This document shows positions 15,620 through 24,539 of a DNA stretch of 49,372 bases, piece by piece. How positions within the stretch are numbered: position 1 is the first letter of the stretch; the number at the start of each line of letters is the position of its first letter. The notes under the pieces were generated by a model. It saw only the letters and a list, made by a program, of their open reading frames with translations, searched no databases and was not told the DNA's origin. The DNA comes from JBMYQA01 sp049600855 (GTDB lineage Bacteria > Bacteroidota > Bacteroidia > Cytophagales > Flammeovirgaceae): assembly GCA_049600855.1 (NCBI GenBank), contig JBMYQA010000007.1, positions 1-49,372 of the forward strand, written 5' to 3'. Both the position numbers and the translations under genes were made by a program.

Positions 15620-15841
15620 TGCCCTCCGCATCTTTTGCCTTTGATCCCTACTGAATGATTTTTTGGATTAACATGACAGGTAAAGCCCATGACGGGTTGT
15701 GTAATCTGATAGATTCACTAATAAAATGGAGAAAAGGGAAATTTGTACAAGCTCCGAGGAAATTCGTCCTAACTACTACAGCCTAAAAGTCTTCACCTTT
15801 GTAGTGTAATCATTATTAAACAAATCAAAAACAGTACAAAC

Positions 15842-16390
15842 ATGAAAACTTTTGAAGTTCCAACTAGAGATCAAGTAAGCGAAAACAACCAAGCTATTTT
15901 CGATAATTTGCAAAAAGGTTTAGGTTTCGTGCCCAATTTATATGCGACGTATGCGTATAATGACACCGCTCTAGGGGATTACCTTACCCTTCAAAATCGT
16001 AAAAGCACACTCAAAGCAAAAGAACGGGAAGTCATTAATTTGGTGGTTAGCCAAGTAAATGATTGCCGCTACTGCCAAAGTGCGCACACCGCATTAGGAA
16101 AAATGAATGGGTTTACGGATGAGCAAATCTTAGAAATCCGTTCTGGAGAAGCTGCATTTGACGCAAAACTAGATGCCTTGGCTAAATTCGTAAAAGATGT
16201 CACCATTAACAGAGGAAAACCGAGTGCAGGCCTTACTGAAACTTTATTTGCTGCTGGATATAATGAAGCTAATTTAGTAGATATCATCATGGTGATTGGT
16301 GATAAAATCATCAGCAACTTTATTCACGGCGTTACTCAAATTCCTATCGACTTCCCTGTAGCACCTGAATTGGAAGCAACTCCCGCGTAA
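15842..16390 (+). CDS. AhpD-like carboxymuconolactone decarboxylase-family protein
   Basis: 182 aa. The all-helical AhpD/CMD fold is marked by the redox motif NDCRYCQSAHTALGK: CxxC followed by the active-site His, preceded by LKAKEREVINLVVSQ. The pattern fits peroxidase-related (alkylhydroperoxidase-like) proteins, which use the CxxC pair in thiol-dependent peroxide reduction. Residues 1-45 (VPTRDQVSENNQAIFDNLQK, GFVPNLYATYA) form the helical entry typical of the family. It is cytosolic. It is monocistronic with a terminator 28 bases downstream. An imperfect -7 element (CACCTTTG, about 15796) lies in the leader. Exact substrate and electron donor are unknown. Confidence 0.85.
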   Translation: MKTFEVPTRDQVSENNQAIFDNLQKGLGFVPNLYATYAYNDTALGDYLTLQNRKSTLKAKEREVINLVVSQVNDCRYCQSAHTALGKMNGFTDEQILEIRSGEAAFDAKLDALAKFVKDVTINRGKPSAGLTETLFAAGYNEANLVDIIMVIGDKIISNFIHGVTQIPIDFPVAPELEATPA

Positions 16391-16417
16391 GCGTCAATTA
16401 TATCAATGAGTTCAGTA

Positions 16418-16450
16418 CCCCAAGTTTTAATTAGCTTGGGGCTTTTATTT
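16418..16450 (+). terminator. Terminator of the AhpD-like gene
   Basis: CCCCAAG and CTTGGGG form a 7-bp stem with a 10-base loop, followed by CTTTTATTTT. Confidence 0.8.
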
Positions 16451-16509
16451 TGGGCAAGTCGCTATTGTCTGTATATTGATGAGGTAAAAACAACTCCATT
16501 TAGCTCCTT

Positions 16510-17217
16510 ATGAATTACAATCAAATCCAAACCATTGCTTTTGATGCAGATGATACACTTTGGGTAAACGAGCCCATCTTTGTGAAAACGGAGGAAAAGT
16601 GTGAACAAATCATTAGTCGATATACACCTGTTGAACGAATTAAAGAAAAAATCTATGAATATGAGTTGAAGAACCTCAAATTATTTGGATATGGGGTAAA
16701 AGGATTCACATTGTCCATGATTGAGACGGCTATTGAGCTTACAACGGGTAAAATTTCAGGGAATGAAATTCAAGAATTAATTGATTTGGGGAAGGACATG
16801 TTGCAGCATCCCATTCATTTGCTACCTGGTGTACAAGAAACCATTCAGCAATTAGCGGGAAAATATGAATTATTGATTATTACCAAAGGTGATCTTTTTG
16901 ATCAGGAAAGTAAAATTGCCCGATCAGGCTTGGCCGACCTATTTGATCATATTGAAATTGTGAGTGAAAAAAATGTGGCTACCTATGCACACATTATGCA
17001 ACGGTATGGTATTGCAAAGGAGCACTTTCTCATGATCGGAAATTCACTCAAATCTGATATTCTTCCAATTTGTACATTAGGAGCTAAAGCCATACACGTT
17101 CCATACCATACCACTTGGGTACATGAAAAGGTAGAAGAGCGGCATTTAGAAGGAGTAGAATATGAAGAGTTAAGCAGTTTAGAATACTTATTCAAGCTAC
17201 TGAAAAAGGGGAAGTAA
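16510..17217 (+). CDS. HAD-superfamily hydrolase
   Basis: 235 aa. HAD motif I is IAFDADDTLW (nucleophile Asp, second Asp as acid/base), motif II is LLIITKGD, and motif IV is FLMIGNSLKSDI, with a helical cap between motifs I and II (about 20-95). The overall organisation is that of a subclass I phosphatase. Substrate cannot be read from the sequence; small phosphorylated metabolites are usual. It is cytosolic. The stop codon sits within the hairpin that separates it from the converging response regulator gene. The D-A-D-D-T variant of motif I (usually DxDGT or DxDDT) keeps both catalytic aspartates, so the enzyme should be active. Confidence 0.88.
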   Translation: MNYNQIQTIAFDADDTLWVNEPIFVKTEEKCEQIISRYTPVERIKEKIYEYELKNLKLFGYGVKGFTLSMIETAIELTTGKISGNEIQELIDLGKDMLQHPIHLLPGVQETIQQLAGKYELLIITKGDLFDQESKIARSGLADLFDHIEIVSEKNVATYAHIMQRYGIAKEHFLMIGNSLKSDILPICTLGAKAIHVPYHTTWVHEKVEERHLEGVEYEELSSLEYLFKLLKKGK

Positions 17218-17227
17218 CTTTCCCCTT
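17206..17227. terminator. Bidirectional terminator (HAD / response regulator)
   Basis: AAGGGGAA and TTCCCCTT form an 8-bp stem around the HAD stop codon, with A-rich sequence on the left and the response-regulator stop 6 bases to the right. T runs are short, so efficiency is uncertain. Confidence 0.6.
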
Positions 17228-17232
17228 ATGGA

Positions 17233-17643
17233 CTATATTTCTAATTTCAACAAGCTTTGCTGAGTTAATGGCTTATTGATGTACTTTTTTACAAAAGAAT
17301 AGGTTTTAGACTTATCAATATCTTGAGGATTGATGGATGAAGTTAACATCACAATTTTACAGTGTTGCTTCGTGTTATCATTCAATTTATCAAAAAGATC
17401 AAGAAATTGAAACCCATCCATTAATGGCATATCAATATCCAAGAAAATCACATCTGGTAGGATTTGACCTGAAAGATCAGTAAGCTTTTCAACATTCTTT
17501 AAAAACTCGATAGCGCTTTTTGCCCCTGAGTGCACATAAATGTGTTCACTTAGGTTGGTAGCCTCTATCATTTTTTGGTTAATTAGGTTGTCAATTTCAT
17601 TGTCATCAATGAGCATGACTGAGAAATATTTTTTATCTGCCAT
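17233..17643 (-). CDS. Single-domain response regulator (CheY-like)
   Basis: 136 aa, one receiver domain with no output domain. It shows the acidic pair (VMLIDDNEIDN), the phospho-acceptor Asp in VIFLDIDMPLMDGFQFL, the Thr/Ser switch in IVMLTSS and the Lys in KYINKPL. Such stand-alone receivers pass phosphate or bind a partner. The DNEIDN opening and a ~135-aa length are typical of Bacteroidota receivers that act with hybrid or histidine kinases. It lies next to, and divergent from, the large sensor phosphatase at 18239, whose far side carries another receiver gene. A functional trio is likely but inferred from position only. Confidence 0.92.
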   Translation of the reverse strand: MADKKYFSVMLIDDNEIDNLINQKMIEATNLSEHIYVHSGAKSAIEFLKNVEKLTDLSGQILPDVIFLDIDMPLMDGFQFLDLFDKLNDNTKQHCKIVMLTSSINPQDIDKSKTYSFVKKYINKPLTQQSLLKLEI

Positions 17644-18238
17644 GATAGTTCTGTTATTTCAGACTCTCCTACAATTACTGCAAGTGTACTTTTGACAGCA
17701 ATATAATGTGAATTGTAGAAAAAAAAAACATCCTTAGTCGCAATTATTCATTATCCTACTTGTCTAAAGTTTTAGCCGTAGTCACCTTCAATTTAGCGTC
17801 ACTAACTTCCATTTAAACTTCATGGTTCAAGCTAGGTTCTATTTTTTATTAAATTATTACCTATTCACAAAAAAATCAAACGGCCTTTTAAACCTGTCTT
17901 TACGCTAAAATAGCTATTTCTGCAATCGTAAGAATCTATCAAAAATGAAACAAAGTTGTAGTTTTTACAGAAAGCTCATATTTTTATGTTGAGCTTATCT
18001 CACATTAGTGAATGTGCCTGACAAACAACGTATGTAGTAGCAAACATTACTGTTAGACAAACTCATTATAACTATCAATGAGTGTGGGTTTTATTGTTTA
18101 TTTTTAATATGGATTAGCGCATAAATGATATTTTGATTAAACAATAATCTTACACTTGCACATTCATCTATTAATAATGGCTCGTAAAACGACTTATCTT
18201 TAATTAACGCTTTAGCTTTTCATCCTTAAGGATTTAGA
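17644..18238. other. Long intergenic region between response regulator and sensor phosphatase
   Basis: 595 AT-rich bases without a credible gene. It holds a plus-strand TACTTTTG (17688-17695) lacking a -33 partner, a small hairpin CACATT/AATGTG (18001-18016), and ACTCATT/AATGAGT (18061-18083) followed by GTGGGTTTTATTG, which is terminator-like. It must contain divergent promoters for both neighbours. I see no exact consensus promoter for the sensor gene, and a short RNA ending near 18095 is possible. Confidence 0.35.
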
Positions 18239-21200
18239 ATGGAATTGATCGTAAAGAGACTTTGGATTATTTGCTGTTTATTTCTCTGCCAACATGCTGT
18301 TGGTCAAGAGTTAGGTAAGATGAATATCCAAAACTTTTTCCCAAAAGAGTTTAATGGAGCTCCTCAAACTTGGGATGCAATCCAATCTGAATCTGGTTTA
18401 ATGTATTTTGCCAACACAGAGGGCGTATTAGAATATGATGGAACCACCTGGCGGATCATTCGAATTGGGAATAATACCTCTGCAGGAGCGCTTTTGAAAG
18501 ATGAATCTGGCAAAATCTATGTAGGGGGTTCTAATGAAATCGGTTACCTTCAGGCTAACAATCAGGGCAAATTACAGTATGTATCTATCAATCATCTCAT
18601 TGACTCAGTTCATGCAACTTTTGCTTCCATTCGCTGGATTCATCAATTAAAAGATAAAATTATCTACATCACCTATAAAGAAATTTTTGCTTATTCACGT
18701 ACTACTCAATCAATACAAGTTCTTTCAGCACCATCAGACTTGCGAGGAAGTTTTATTTTACAAGATCAGCTATACATTAAAGACACGCAGGAAGGATTAT
18801 TAATTTGGGATGGTAAAACGGATTGGCAAAAGGCTCCACATTACCAGCAATCTCATCAATTTGACTTTACTACAGCACTTCCTTATGGGGAAAACCGAGC
18901 ACTTATTGGTACGACTTCTGGTCTTTTAATCTATTCTCCTTTTGGCAACGCGGAAAATGCTTTTAAAAGTATTCCGTTGGAAGATGTAGACTTAGTCAAG
19001 AAATTTCAACTTTATGCCTTAGCGTATTCTCCAAAAAATGAAATTGTAATGGGCTTAACTGGAGCTGGAGTTTTAATTGTTGATCATCAAGGAAAAACGT
19101 TGAAACACATTTCCAAACAAAATGGCCTATTTAGTGAAACTACACTCGATGTATTTTACGACAAACAATCCGCACTTTGGATACCCACAGGCGATTGCAT
19201 TAGCAGAGTAGAAGTTAATGAACCCATTACATACTGGAACAGTCAAGATGGCTTGGAAGGAATTGTTATCGATGCCCAACGCTATCGAGACTTGCTTTAT
19301 ATTACTACACTCAACACAGCTTATCGTTTAGAAGGAAATCAAATTAAGCGTATTAAAGGCATGGCTTATGAGCAACATTGGAACATGTTGCACTTCCAAA
19401 CCTCAACGAGTGATTTGTTACTGATGGGAAGCGAACAGGGAATTTGGGAATTTAATGGGCATAATCAACGGAAGTTAATTAAGGAAGGTCGTCATGCCGT
19501 AAGTTTATATCAGTTGAAGTCGAATCCTAATCGCGTAATTGTTGGCTGGAATGATGGCCTCTTGTCTTTGCGATATCAACAAGGGACTTGGATAGATGAA
19601 GGGCTTATTGAAAATTTTGAAGACGACATTCGTTCCATTTTCGAAGATGATGATGGAACGATTTGGCTTGGGACTTTCCGACATGGGATTGCCAAAGTTG
19701 TTCCTTCTGAAAATTGGCAAAAACCGACTCAAATCAAGTTTTATCAAGAAGATGAAGGGATTCCATCCTTAAAAAATGCCATGGTATATGCCTATCGGGA
19801 TGAACTCTTAGTTGCTTCTGAAAAAGGTTTTTTAAGCTACAATCCCACTACAGATCGTTTTGAACCAGATTGCCGTTTTGGGGAACGGTTTTGTAATGGC
19901 AATAAAGATGTATATGGCTTTGCTGAATTGGAAGATGGGAATCTGATGATAACAGGCGTAATTACTAAAAATAGCGTTCCAGGTATCATTACCATGACGA
20001 ATGGTCAAGGATCTTGGTTTGCAGAGCCTTTTCAAAAAGTACCTGAGATGTTTGCCATTTCTATCTATCATGAACCAAATGGAGTCAGTTGGTTGTGTGG
20101 TTCAGAAGGTTTATTTCGGTATGATGGTAAAATGACTAAAACGTATCATGCCGATTACCCAACATTAATCAGAAAAGTAAATTTAGGAGAAGACTCTACC
20201 GTTTTTTGGGGCGAAAGCAGTGCCCCTTTACCGATATTACCTTATAAAAATAACTCATTAACCTTCTTTTACTCTTCTCCCGATTTTGAAAGTCAGGGAA
20301 AGACGGAATACCAACATTGGTTAGTTGGCTATGAAAATGGATGGAGTCATTGGGCTAAAGACACTAAAAAGGAATATACTAACCTTACAGAAGGGGACTA
20401 CATCTATCAAGTACGCGCAAAAAATATTTATGGTAAAGAAACAGCGGTAGCGGCCTTTCCATTTTCTATAGCTCCACCTTGGTATCGCACCATTTGGGCT
20501 TATCTATTATATGCATTAGGAATTGTAGTGTTCACCATTATTATTGTGCGATTTAATGCGAAAAGGTTACAACGAGATAAGGCTAGGTTATCAGAGTTGG
20601 TGTCTGCTCGAACTGCTGAGCTAGAATCTCAGAAAGAAGAAATTAAATCGCAAGCGGAAAGCCTTCAGAAAGCGAATGTTCAAATTAACGCACAAAAAGA
20701 TCAGTTAGAAAAAGCGTACCAAAGTATTCGTTTACTGAGCGAACTAGGGCAACAACTGAATTCTACTTTTGATATCGAAAAGTTATTGGCTTACATTCAT
20801 GAATATGTGGGGAAATTTATGGATACTACGGTATTTGCCGTTGGTATTTTAGAAAAAGATGAACGATTATTTTATCAATTAGCGATAGAAAATGGCGTGC
20901 GGCTAAAACCTTTTTACCGTAAACTCAAGGAAAAAAATCAATTTGCAGTATGGTGCTTAAAGAATAAAGAACCCATCATCATTCATGATGTAAAATCAGA
21001 ATACCATCCATACATCGAATCTTTTTCGCATGAAGCTACAAAAACGGTTCATGGGCAACAGCTCAATTCCCTGATCTTTTACCCGCTACTCATTCACGAT
21101 GCCGCATTAGGCGTAATGACTGTACAAAGTAACCGTGAACAAGCCTATTCGCAAACTGAATTGGATGTATTGAGTAACTTGGCCAGTTATGTAGCCACTT

Positions 21201-22045
21201 CATTGAATAATGCGAAAGCATATCACATTATTGAAGATAAGAACGAAGACATCACGGCAAGTATTCGATATGCCAAGACCATTCAGCAAGCCATTTTACC
21301 CAGTCGTGAAACCTTCAAACAATCTTTTGAAGAGTTTTTTATTTTTTATCGACCCAAAGATATTGTTTCGGGTGATTTTTATTGGCTTGCTCACATTGAT
21401 CCAGAAGAAGAAAAATGGAGAGGTGAAATTACATTTCCCATGACTTTTGTTGCTGTAGTTGATTGTACGGGGCATGGAGTTCCCGGTGCTTTCATGAGTA
21501 TGATTGGAAACACGCTATTAAATGAGATCATTATTCAAAACCATATTATAGCACCTGATCAAATTTTAGAACGCCTCGATGCACAAGTTAAAGAAGTATT
21601 GCATCAAGACGAAAATGCCAACAACGATGGCATGGAGGTCGGTTTTTGTTCAATAGAATATTTGAATGATGGAGCCTTTAATGTCCGATTTACAGGGGCT
21701 AAAAGACCTTTTTATTACTGGGAACAAAAAACGAATAAATTAATACAAATTGAAGGCTGTAGACGCGCCATTGGCGGGCTATTTAGTAATGGTCAACCAT
21801 TTGAAACATTTCAAATTCAACTTCAAAAAGGAGATGTGTTTTACCTCACTTCAGATGGTTTGGCCGATCAAAATCGTTTGGGCTCCACGCGCAAGTTTGG
21901 CTCAAAGCGAATTCGTCAGTTCTTTCAAAAGTTCTCGGCCTTACCCATGCCCAGCATTGATGCTAAATTGAATGAAACCTATGATGTTTTTACCAAAGGC
22001 AGCGACCAACGGGACGACATCACCATCATAGGTATTCGACTGTAA
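18239..22045 (+). CDS. Two-component-propeller / Y_Y_Y / GAF / SpoIIE sensor phosphatase
   Basis: 1268 aa. A signal peptide (RLWIICCLFLCQHAVGQ) leads to a periplasmic beta-propeller of two-component-regulator repeats (about 30-680; e.g. GLMYFANTEGVLEYDGTTW, DDDGTIWLGTFRHGIAKV). A Y_Y_Y-type domain ends with YTNLTEGDYIYQVRAKN. One transmembrane helix (WAYLLYALGIVVFTIIIV) follows, then a coiled coil, a GAF domain (about 830-980) and a C-terminal SpoIIE PP2C phosphatase (YRPKDIVSGDFYW, VAVVDCTGHGVPGAFMSM, VFYLTSDGLADQ). Propeller/Y_Y_Y sensors usually drive histidine kinases; here the output is a serine/threonine phosphatase. The gene is flanked by receiver genes, converging on the downstream one with a 7-base gap. 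The signal, and the phosphoprotein it acts on, are unknown. Confidence 0.92.
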   Translation: MELIVKRLWIICCLFLCQHAVGQELGKMNIQNFFPKEFNGAPQTWDAIQSESGLMYFANTEGVLEYDGTTWRIIRIGNNTSAGALLKDESGKIYVGGSNEIGYLQANNQGKLQYVSINHLIDSVHATFASIRWIHQLKDKIIYITYKEIFAYSRTTQSIQVLSAPSDLRGSFILQDQLYIKDTQEGLLIWDGKTDWQKAPHYQQSHQFDFTTALPYGENRALIGTTSGLLIYSPFGNAENAFKSIPLEDVDLVKKFQLYALAYSPKNEIVMGLTGAGVLIVDHQGKTLKHISKQNGLFSETTLDVFYDKQSALWIPTGDCISRVEVNEPITYWNSQDGLEGIVIDAQRYRDLLYITTLNTAYRLEGNQIKRIKGMAYEQHWNMLHFQTSTSDLLLMGSEQGIWEFNGHNQRKLIKEGRHAVSLYQLKSNPNRVIVGWNDGLLSLRYQQGTWIDEGLIENFEDDIRSIFEDDDGTIWLGTFRHGIAKVVPSENWQKPTQIKFYQEDEGIPSLKNAMVYAYRDELLVASEKGFLSYNPTTDRFEPDCRFGERFCNGNKDVYGFAELEDGNLMITGVITKNSVPGIITMTNGQGSWFAEPFQKVPEMFAISIYHEPNGVSWLCGSEGLFRYDGKMTKTYHADYPTLIRKVNLGEDSTVFWGESSAPLPILPYKNNSLTFFYSSPDFESQGKTEYQHWLVGYENGWSHWAKDTKKEYTNLTEGDYIYQVRAKNIYGKETAVAAFPFSIAPPWYRTIWAYLLYALGIVVFTIIIVRFNAKRLQRDKARLSELVSARTAELESQKEEIKSQAESLQKANVQINAQKDQLEKAYQSIRLLSELGQQLNSTFDIEKLLAYIHEYVGKFMDTTVFAVGILEKDERLFYQLAIENGVRLKPFYRKLKEKNQFAVWCLKNKEPIIIHDVKSEYHPYIESFSHEATKTVHGQQLNSLIFYPLLIHDAALGVMTVQSNREQAYSQTELDVLSNLASYVATSLNNAKAYHIIEDKNEDITASIRYAKTIQQAILPSRETFKQSFEEFFIFYRPKDIVSGDFYWLAHIDPEEEKWRGEITFPMTFVAVVDCTGHGVPGAFMSMIGNTLLNEIIIQNHIIAPDQILERLDAQVKEVLHQDENANNDGMEVGFCSIEYLNDGAFNVRFTGAKRPFYYWEQKTNKLIQIEGCRRAIGGLFSNGQPFETFQIQLQKGDVFYLTSDGLADQNRLGSTRKFGSKRIRQFFQKFSALPMPSIDAKLNETYDVFTKGSDQRDDITIIGIRL

Positions 22046-22052
22046 CGTTTGC

Positions 22053-22520
22053 CTACTTTTTTGCTTCTTGCAACGTGTAACTCAACTGCGCTAAGCGCTC
22101 ACTACGCTCTTGCACAATATTAATTACCCTATACAAGCGCATATTAGCCGCAATGCGTCCAATTAATTCGAAGCGATCAATAGGCTTGCGTAAATAATCA
22201 TCGGCTTTATCGCACAAGGCAAAACAAAGTTCGCCATTGGATAAACTAGATCCTGTGATGATAATGATGGGAATCATTCGGGTATCTTTGGCCGTTTTTA
22301 ATTCTTCCAACACTTCATGCCCATTAATACCGGGCATATTCCAATCCATTAAAATAACATCTGGGTGATTTTGATGAGCTATATCAATTCCCTTTTGACC
22401 GTCTGAAGCATAAATACAATAAAAGCCGACTTCTTTCAAGATTTTACTAATCGCTGATGCTTCTTCCTCAGAGTCGTCTATAATCAACACAGTCTTCCCG
22501 TTCCAGTTCTTCTGTTTCAT
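22053..22520 (-). CDS. Response regulator receiver protein with C-terminal helix
   Basis: 155 aa. It has a receiver domain with acidic residues in VLIIDDSEEEA, phospho-acceptor Asp in VILMDWNMPGINGHEVL, switch residues in IIIITGSS and Lys in DDYLRKPID. A C-terminal helical tail follows (about 120-155, NMRLYRVINIVQERSERLAQLSYTLQEAKK), likely a coiled-coil for partner binding. There is no DNA-binding output. It is read towards the sensor phosphatase gene and ends 7 bases from it, without a hairpin between. A clear promoter lies about 100 bases upstream of its start. It probably acts in the same signalling set as the neighbouring SpoIIE protein. Confidence 0.92.
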   Translation of the reverse strand: MKQKNWNGKTVLIIDDSEEEASAISKILKEVGFYCIYASDGQKGIDIAHQNHPDVILMDWNMPGINGHEVLEELKTAKDTRMIPIIIITGSSLSNGELCFALCDKADDYLRKPIDRFELIGRIAANMRLYRVINIVQERSERLAQLSYTLQEAKK

Positions 22521-22619
22521 ATTCTTACTAACTTCTATAACTTAGTTTTACCTGTTCTGGCTGATGATTAGTGCTTGTTGTAGACGCTTTATATTTATTT
22601 ATATTCATTTCAGAGAAGA

Positions 22620-22648
22620 CAAAAGTAGATCATGCTCCAACAAATCAA
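22620..22648 (-). promoter_or_regulatory. Promoter of the downstream response regulator
   Basis: On the minus strand, TTG (22648-22646), an 18-base spacer and TACTTTTG (22627-22620) fit the Bacteroidota promoter, giving a leader of about 95 bases before the ATG at 22520. Confidence 0.6.
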
Positions 22649-22754
22649 TGTTTTTACTTGTGAATAAAAGTAAAATTCAAGGTAGGGTGTAAGAATATTA
22701 CATGAATTAACGAATTTTCATAAGTAAAATTACGATTTTTTCTCTGGTTAAAAG

Positions 22755-24467
22755 TTATTTGATGGCTTCAATGATGTTTTTACGTATAATTTCATAAGTA
22801 ATATTACTTAGTTTGCCTGAGTTGTAATTCCCAGCAGTAAATACGACAACCATTTCTTGATCGGGTATTACATAAATGGCTTGTCCACCAGCACCAGCCG
22901 CATGAAATCCTCTCGTTTCTCCATCAAAGCCAAAGCGATCTAGCCACATCAGGTACCCGTAATCGAAGGTTTTAAGGCGACCAATTTTTAATGTTGCATG
23001 CGCAGCTCTTGCCTCCATTAGCCAACTGGTAGGTACTACTTCTTTTTCTTTCCACAAGCCATTATTTAGCATCATTACCCCAATTTTCAGCATATCTTTG
23101 GGTTTAAGCTGCATAAAGGCAATTTGACCTTTAGGCGTTAAGGTATAGTCGTACTCCACTATTCCCAAAGGTTCGAATAAGTACTGTTGAAAAAATGCCT
23201 CTTCGTTTAACCCTGAGGCATTTGCAATCGCAGCCATCACAACGCCAACGCCTCCACTGCAATAAGCGCTTTCTTCGTCAGAGTTATATTGCTTCGGTAA
23301 GTCCACGATAAACTTCACCCAATCAAAATGATTACTCATCTTGTATTGATTACCTGCTGATTTTCGATCCATATCATCACACGCTAAACCAGAAGACATG
23401 GTGATGAAGTCTTTAAAGGTAACCGACTGAACTGCTTCACTTGCCCCTGCTTTATATTCAGGTAAATAATCAATCACCTGATCGTCCACACTTTTGATAA
23501 AGCCTTTGTCAATGGCAATGCCTAATGCAAGTGCCACTAAGCTTTTCTTTACCGATCGGATATCGTGCAACTGATGTTGGTCATAATCATAGAAATATTC
23601 TTCCAGTACCAACTTTTGTTGCTTAAAAATCAACATGCTGTGTACTCCTGGGTATGCTTTTGAGTAGATGTTGTTTACGATTTTCGCGATTTTTTCTTCA
23701 TGGAGGCCAACATCCGTTAAACTGGCTACGTCAAAGTCTGCGCTTTCTGCTGGAATGGAATACTGATAGTTTGTATTTGAACTGGGTTGGAAGTAATCGG
23801 TAACTGGTTTGGCTGTTTTTTGAAAGGTAATTTCGAATTGTTCTTTTTTATTGTTCGTATAAAATCCGATTAATTCTCGTTTATTTTCGGCAAATTTAAG
23901 CGTGTAATTGCCTGTTGACTCGCTAACCGTTAATGCTCCGTTTGCATAGTGTACAGCTACCGAAGGATCACCTAACGCTGCTTGCCCAACAATATAAGTA
24001 TGTGTGATTAGCTTCCCGAAGTTTCCTGTACTTAGCTCCATTAGTACATGCCAATCTTGGGCTAAAGCATGTTGTAAACTCGCTTTGTATTTTCCCGTTC
24101 GATTAGAAGTGTCTGATTGATCTTGCGCATAAAAAATCAAATCCTGCGCTTGTCCTGTTTGTTCCCATATTCCTGTTATGTTCTGATTTTCTGAGGAATA
24201 AGCACCATTAAATACCGCGTTTATCTCAGGAATGGCAAATGTGAGTTGCTTGTTCGCGACCTCAAGTAAAAAGGAAAACTTTTGAGTCTCGAAGTCTGTA
24301 AACGTTAATTCTCCTGTCGTATCTGCTAACGACAGTTCAATCTGGTAGCCTTTTCTGGCTGGCATATGGGTTTCCCAAACGCCAAGCAATTCTTGGTGTT
24401 CCTCAGAAGAACAGGCCATCAAAAAGATGATGAGTAGTAAGGCATAGGTAATAATTGAGTGTTTCAT
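22755..24467 (-). CDS. Serine hydrolase lipoprotein (beta-lactamase/class C-like)
   Basis: About 570 aa. A lipoprotein signal ends in the lipobox LMAC (MKHSIITYALLLIIFLMACSS). Residues ~25-230 form a beta-rich N-terminal domain with repeated 'LTGFY/GIWEQ' strands of unknown role. Residues ~245-570 are a beta-lactamase/CubicO-like serine hydrolase: SVKK as the SxxK motif in IRSVKKSLVALALG, YCSGGVGVV at the second-motif position, and HAAGAGGQAIYV near the C-terminus in place of KTG. It probably works at the outer membrane or in the periplasm as an esterase or peptidase; the substrate is unknown. I use the ATG at 24467, which begins the signal peptide. The frame also extends to a GTG at 24488. 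The leader overlaps a 20-bp repeat found elsewhere in the window. Confidence 0.86.
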   Translation of the reverse strand: MKHSIITYALLLIIFLMACSSEEHQELLGVWETHMPARKGYQIELSLADTTGELTFTDFETQKFSFLLEVANKQLTFAIPEINAVFNGAYSSENQNITGIWEQTGQAQDLIFYAQDQSDTSNRTGKYKASLQHALAQDWHVLMELSTGNFGKLITHTYIVGQAALGDPSVAVHYANGALTVSESTGNYTLKFAENKRELIGFYTNNKKEQFEITFQKTAKPVTDYFQPSSNTNYQYSIPAESADFDVASLTDVGLHEEKIAKIVNNIYSKAYPGVHSMLIFKQQKLVLEEYFYDYDQHQLHDIRSVKKSLVALALGIAIDKGFIKSVDDQVIDYLPEYKAGASEAVQSVTFKDFITMSSGLACDDMDRKSAGNQYKMSNHFDWVKFIVDLPKQYNSDEESAYCSGGVGVVMAAIANASGLNEEAFFQQYLFEPLGIVEYDYTLTPKGQIAFMQLKPKDMLKIGVMMLNNGLWKEKEVVPTSWLMEARAAHATLKIGRLKTFDYGYLMWLDRFGFDGETRGFHAAGAGGQAIYVIPDQEMVVVFTAGNYNSGKLSNITYEIIRKNIIEAIK

Positions 24468-24475
24468 GTCTTTAT

Positions 24476-24495
24476 TAGTGTTTATCACGAATGGA
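24476..24495 (+). repeat. 20-bp dispersed repeat, copy 1
   Basis: TAGTGTTTATCACGAATGGA occurs here, in the leader of the serine hydrolase gene, and again at 37315-37334 in the same orientation. No other copy was noticed. Confidence 0.7.
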
Positions 24496-24539
24496 GAACA
24501 ATACTAAAGGATTCCGTTTGCAGACTCAACTGCTTGGTT

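Noticed and set aside
15672..15785. 37-codon open frame between gldN and the AhpD-like gene
   Set aside because: No recognisable composition, no start-site support, and it lies between a terminator and the next gene's leader; likely chance.
17688..17695. Plus-strand TACTTTTG in the long intergenic region
   Set aside because: An exact -7 match but without a -33 partner and with no gene or clear RNA start after it until 18239.
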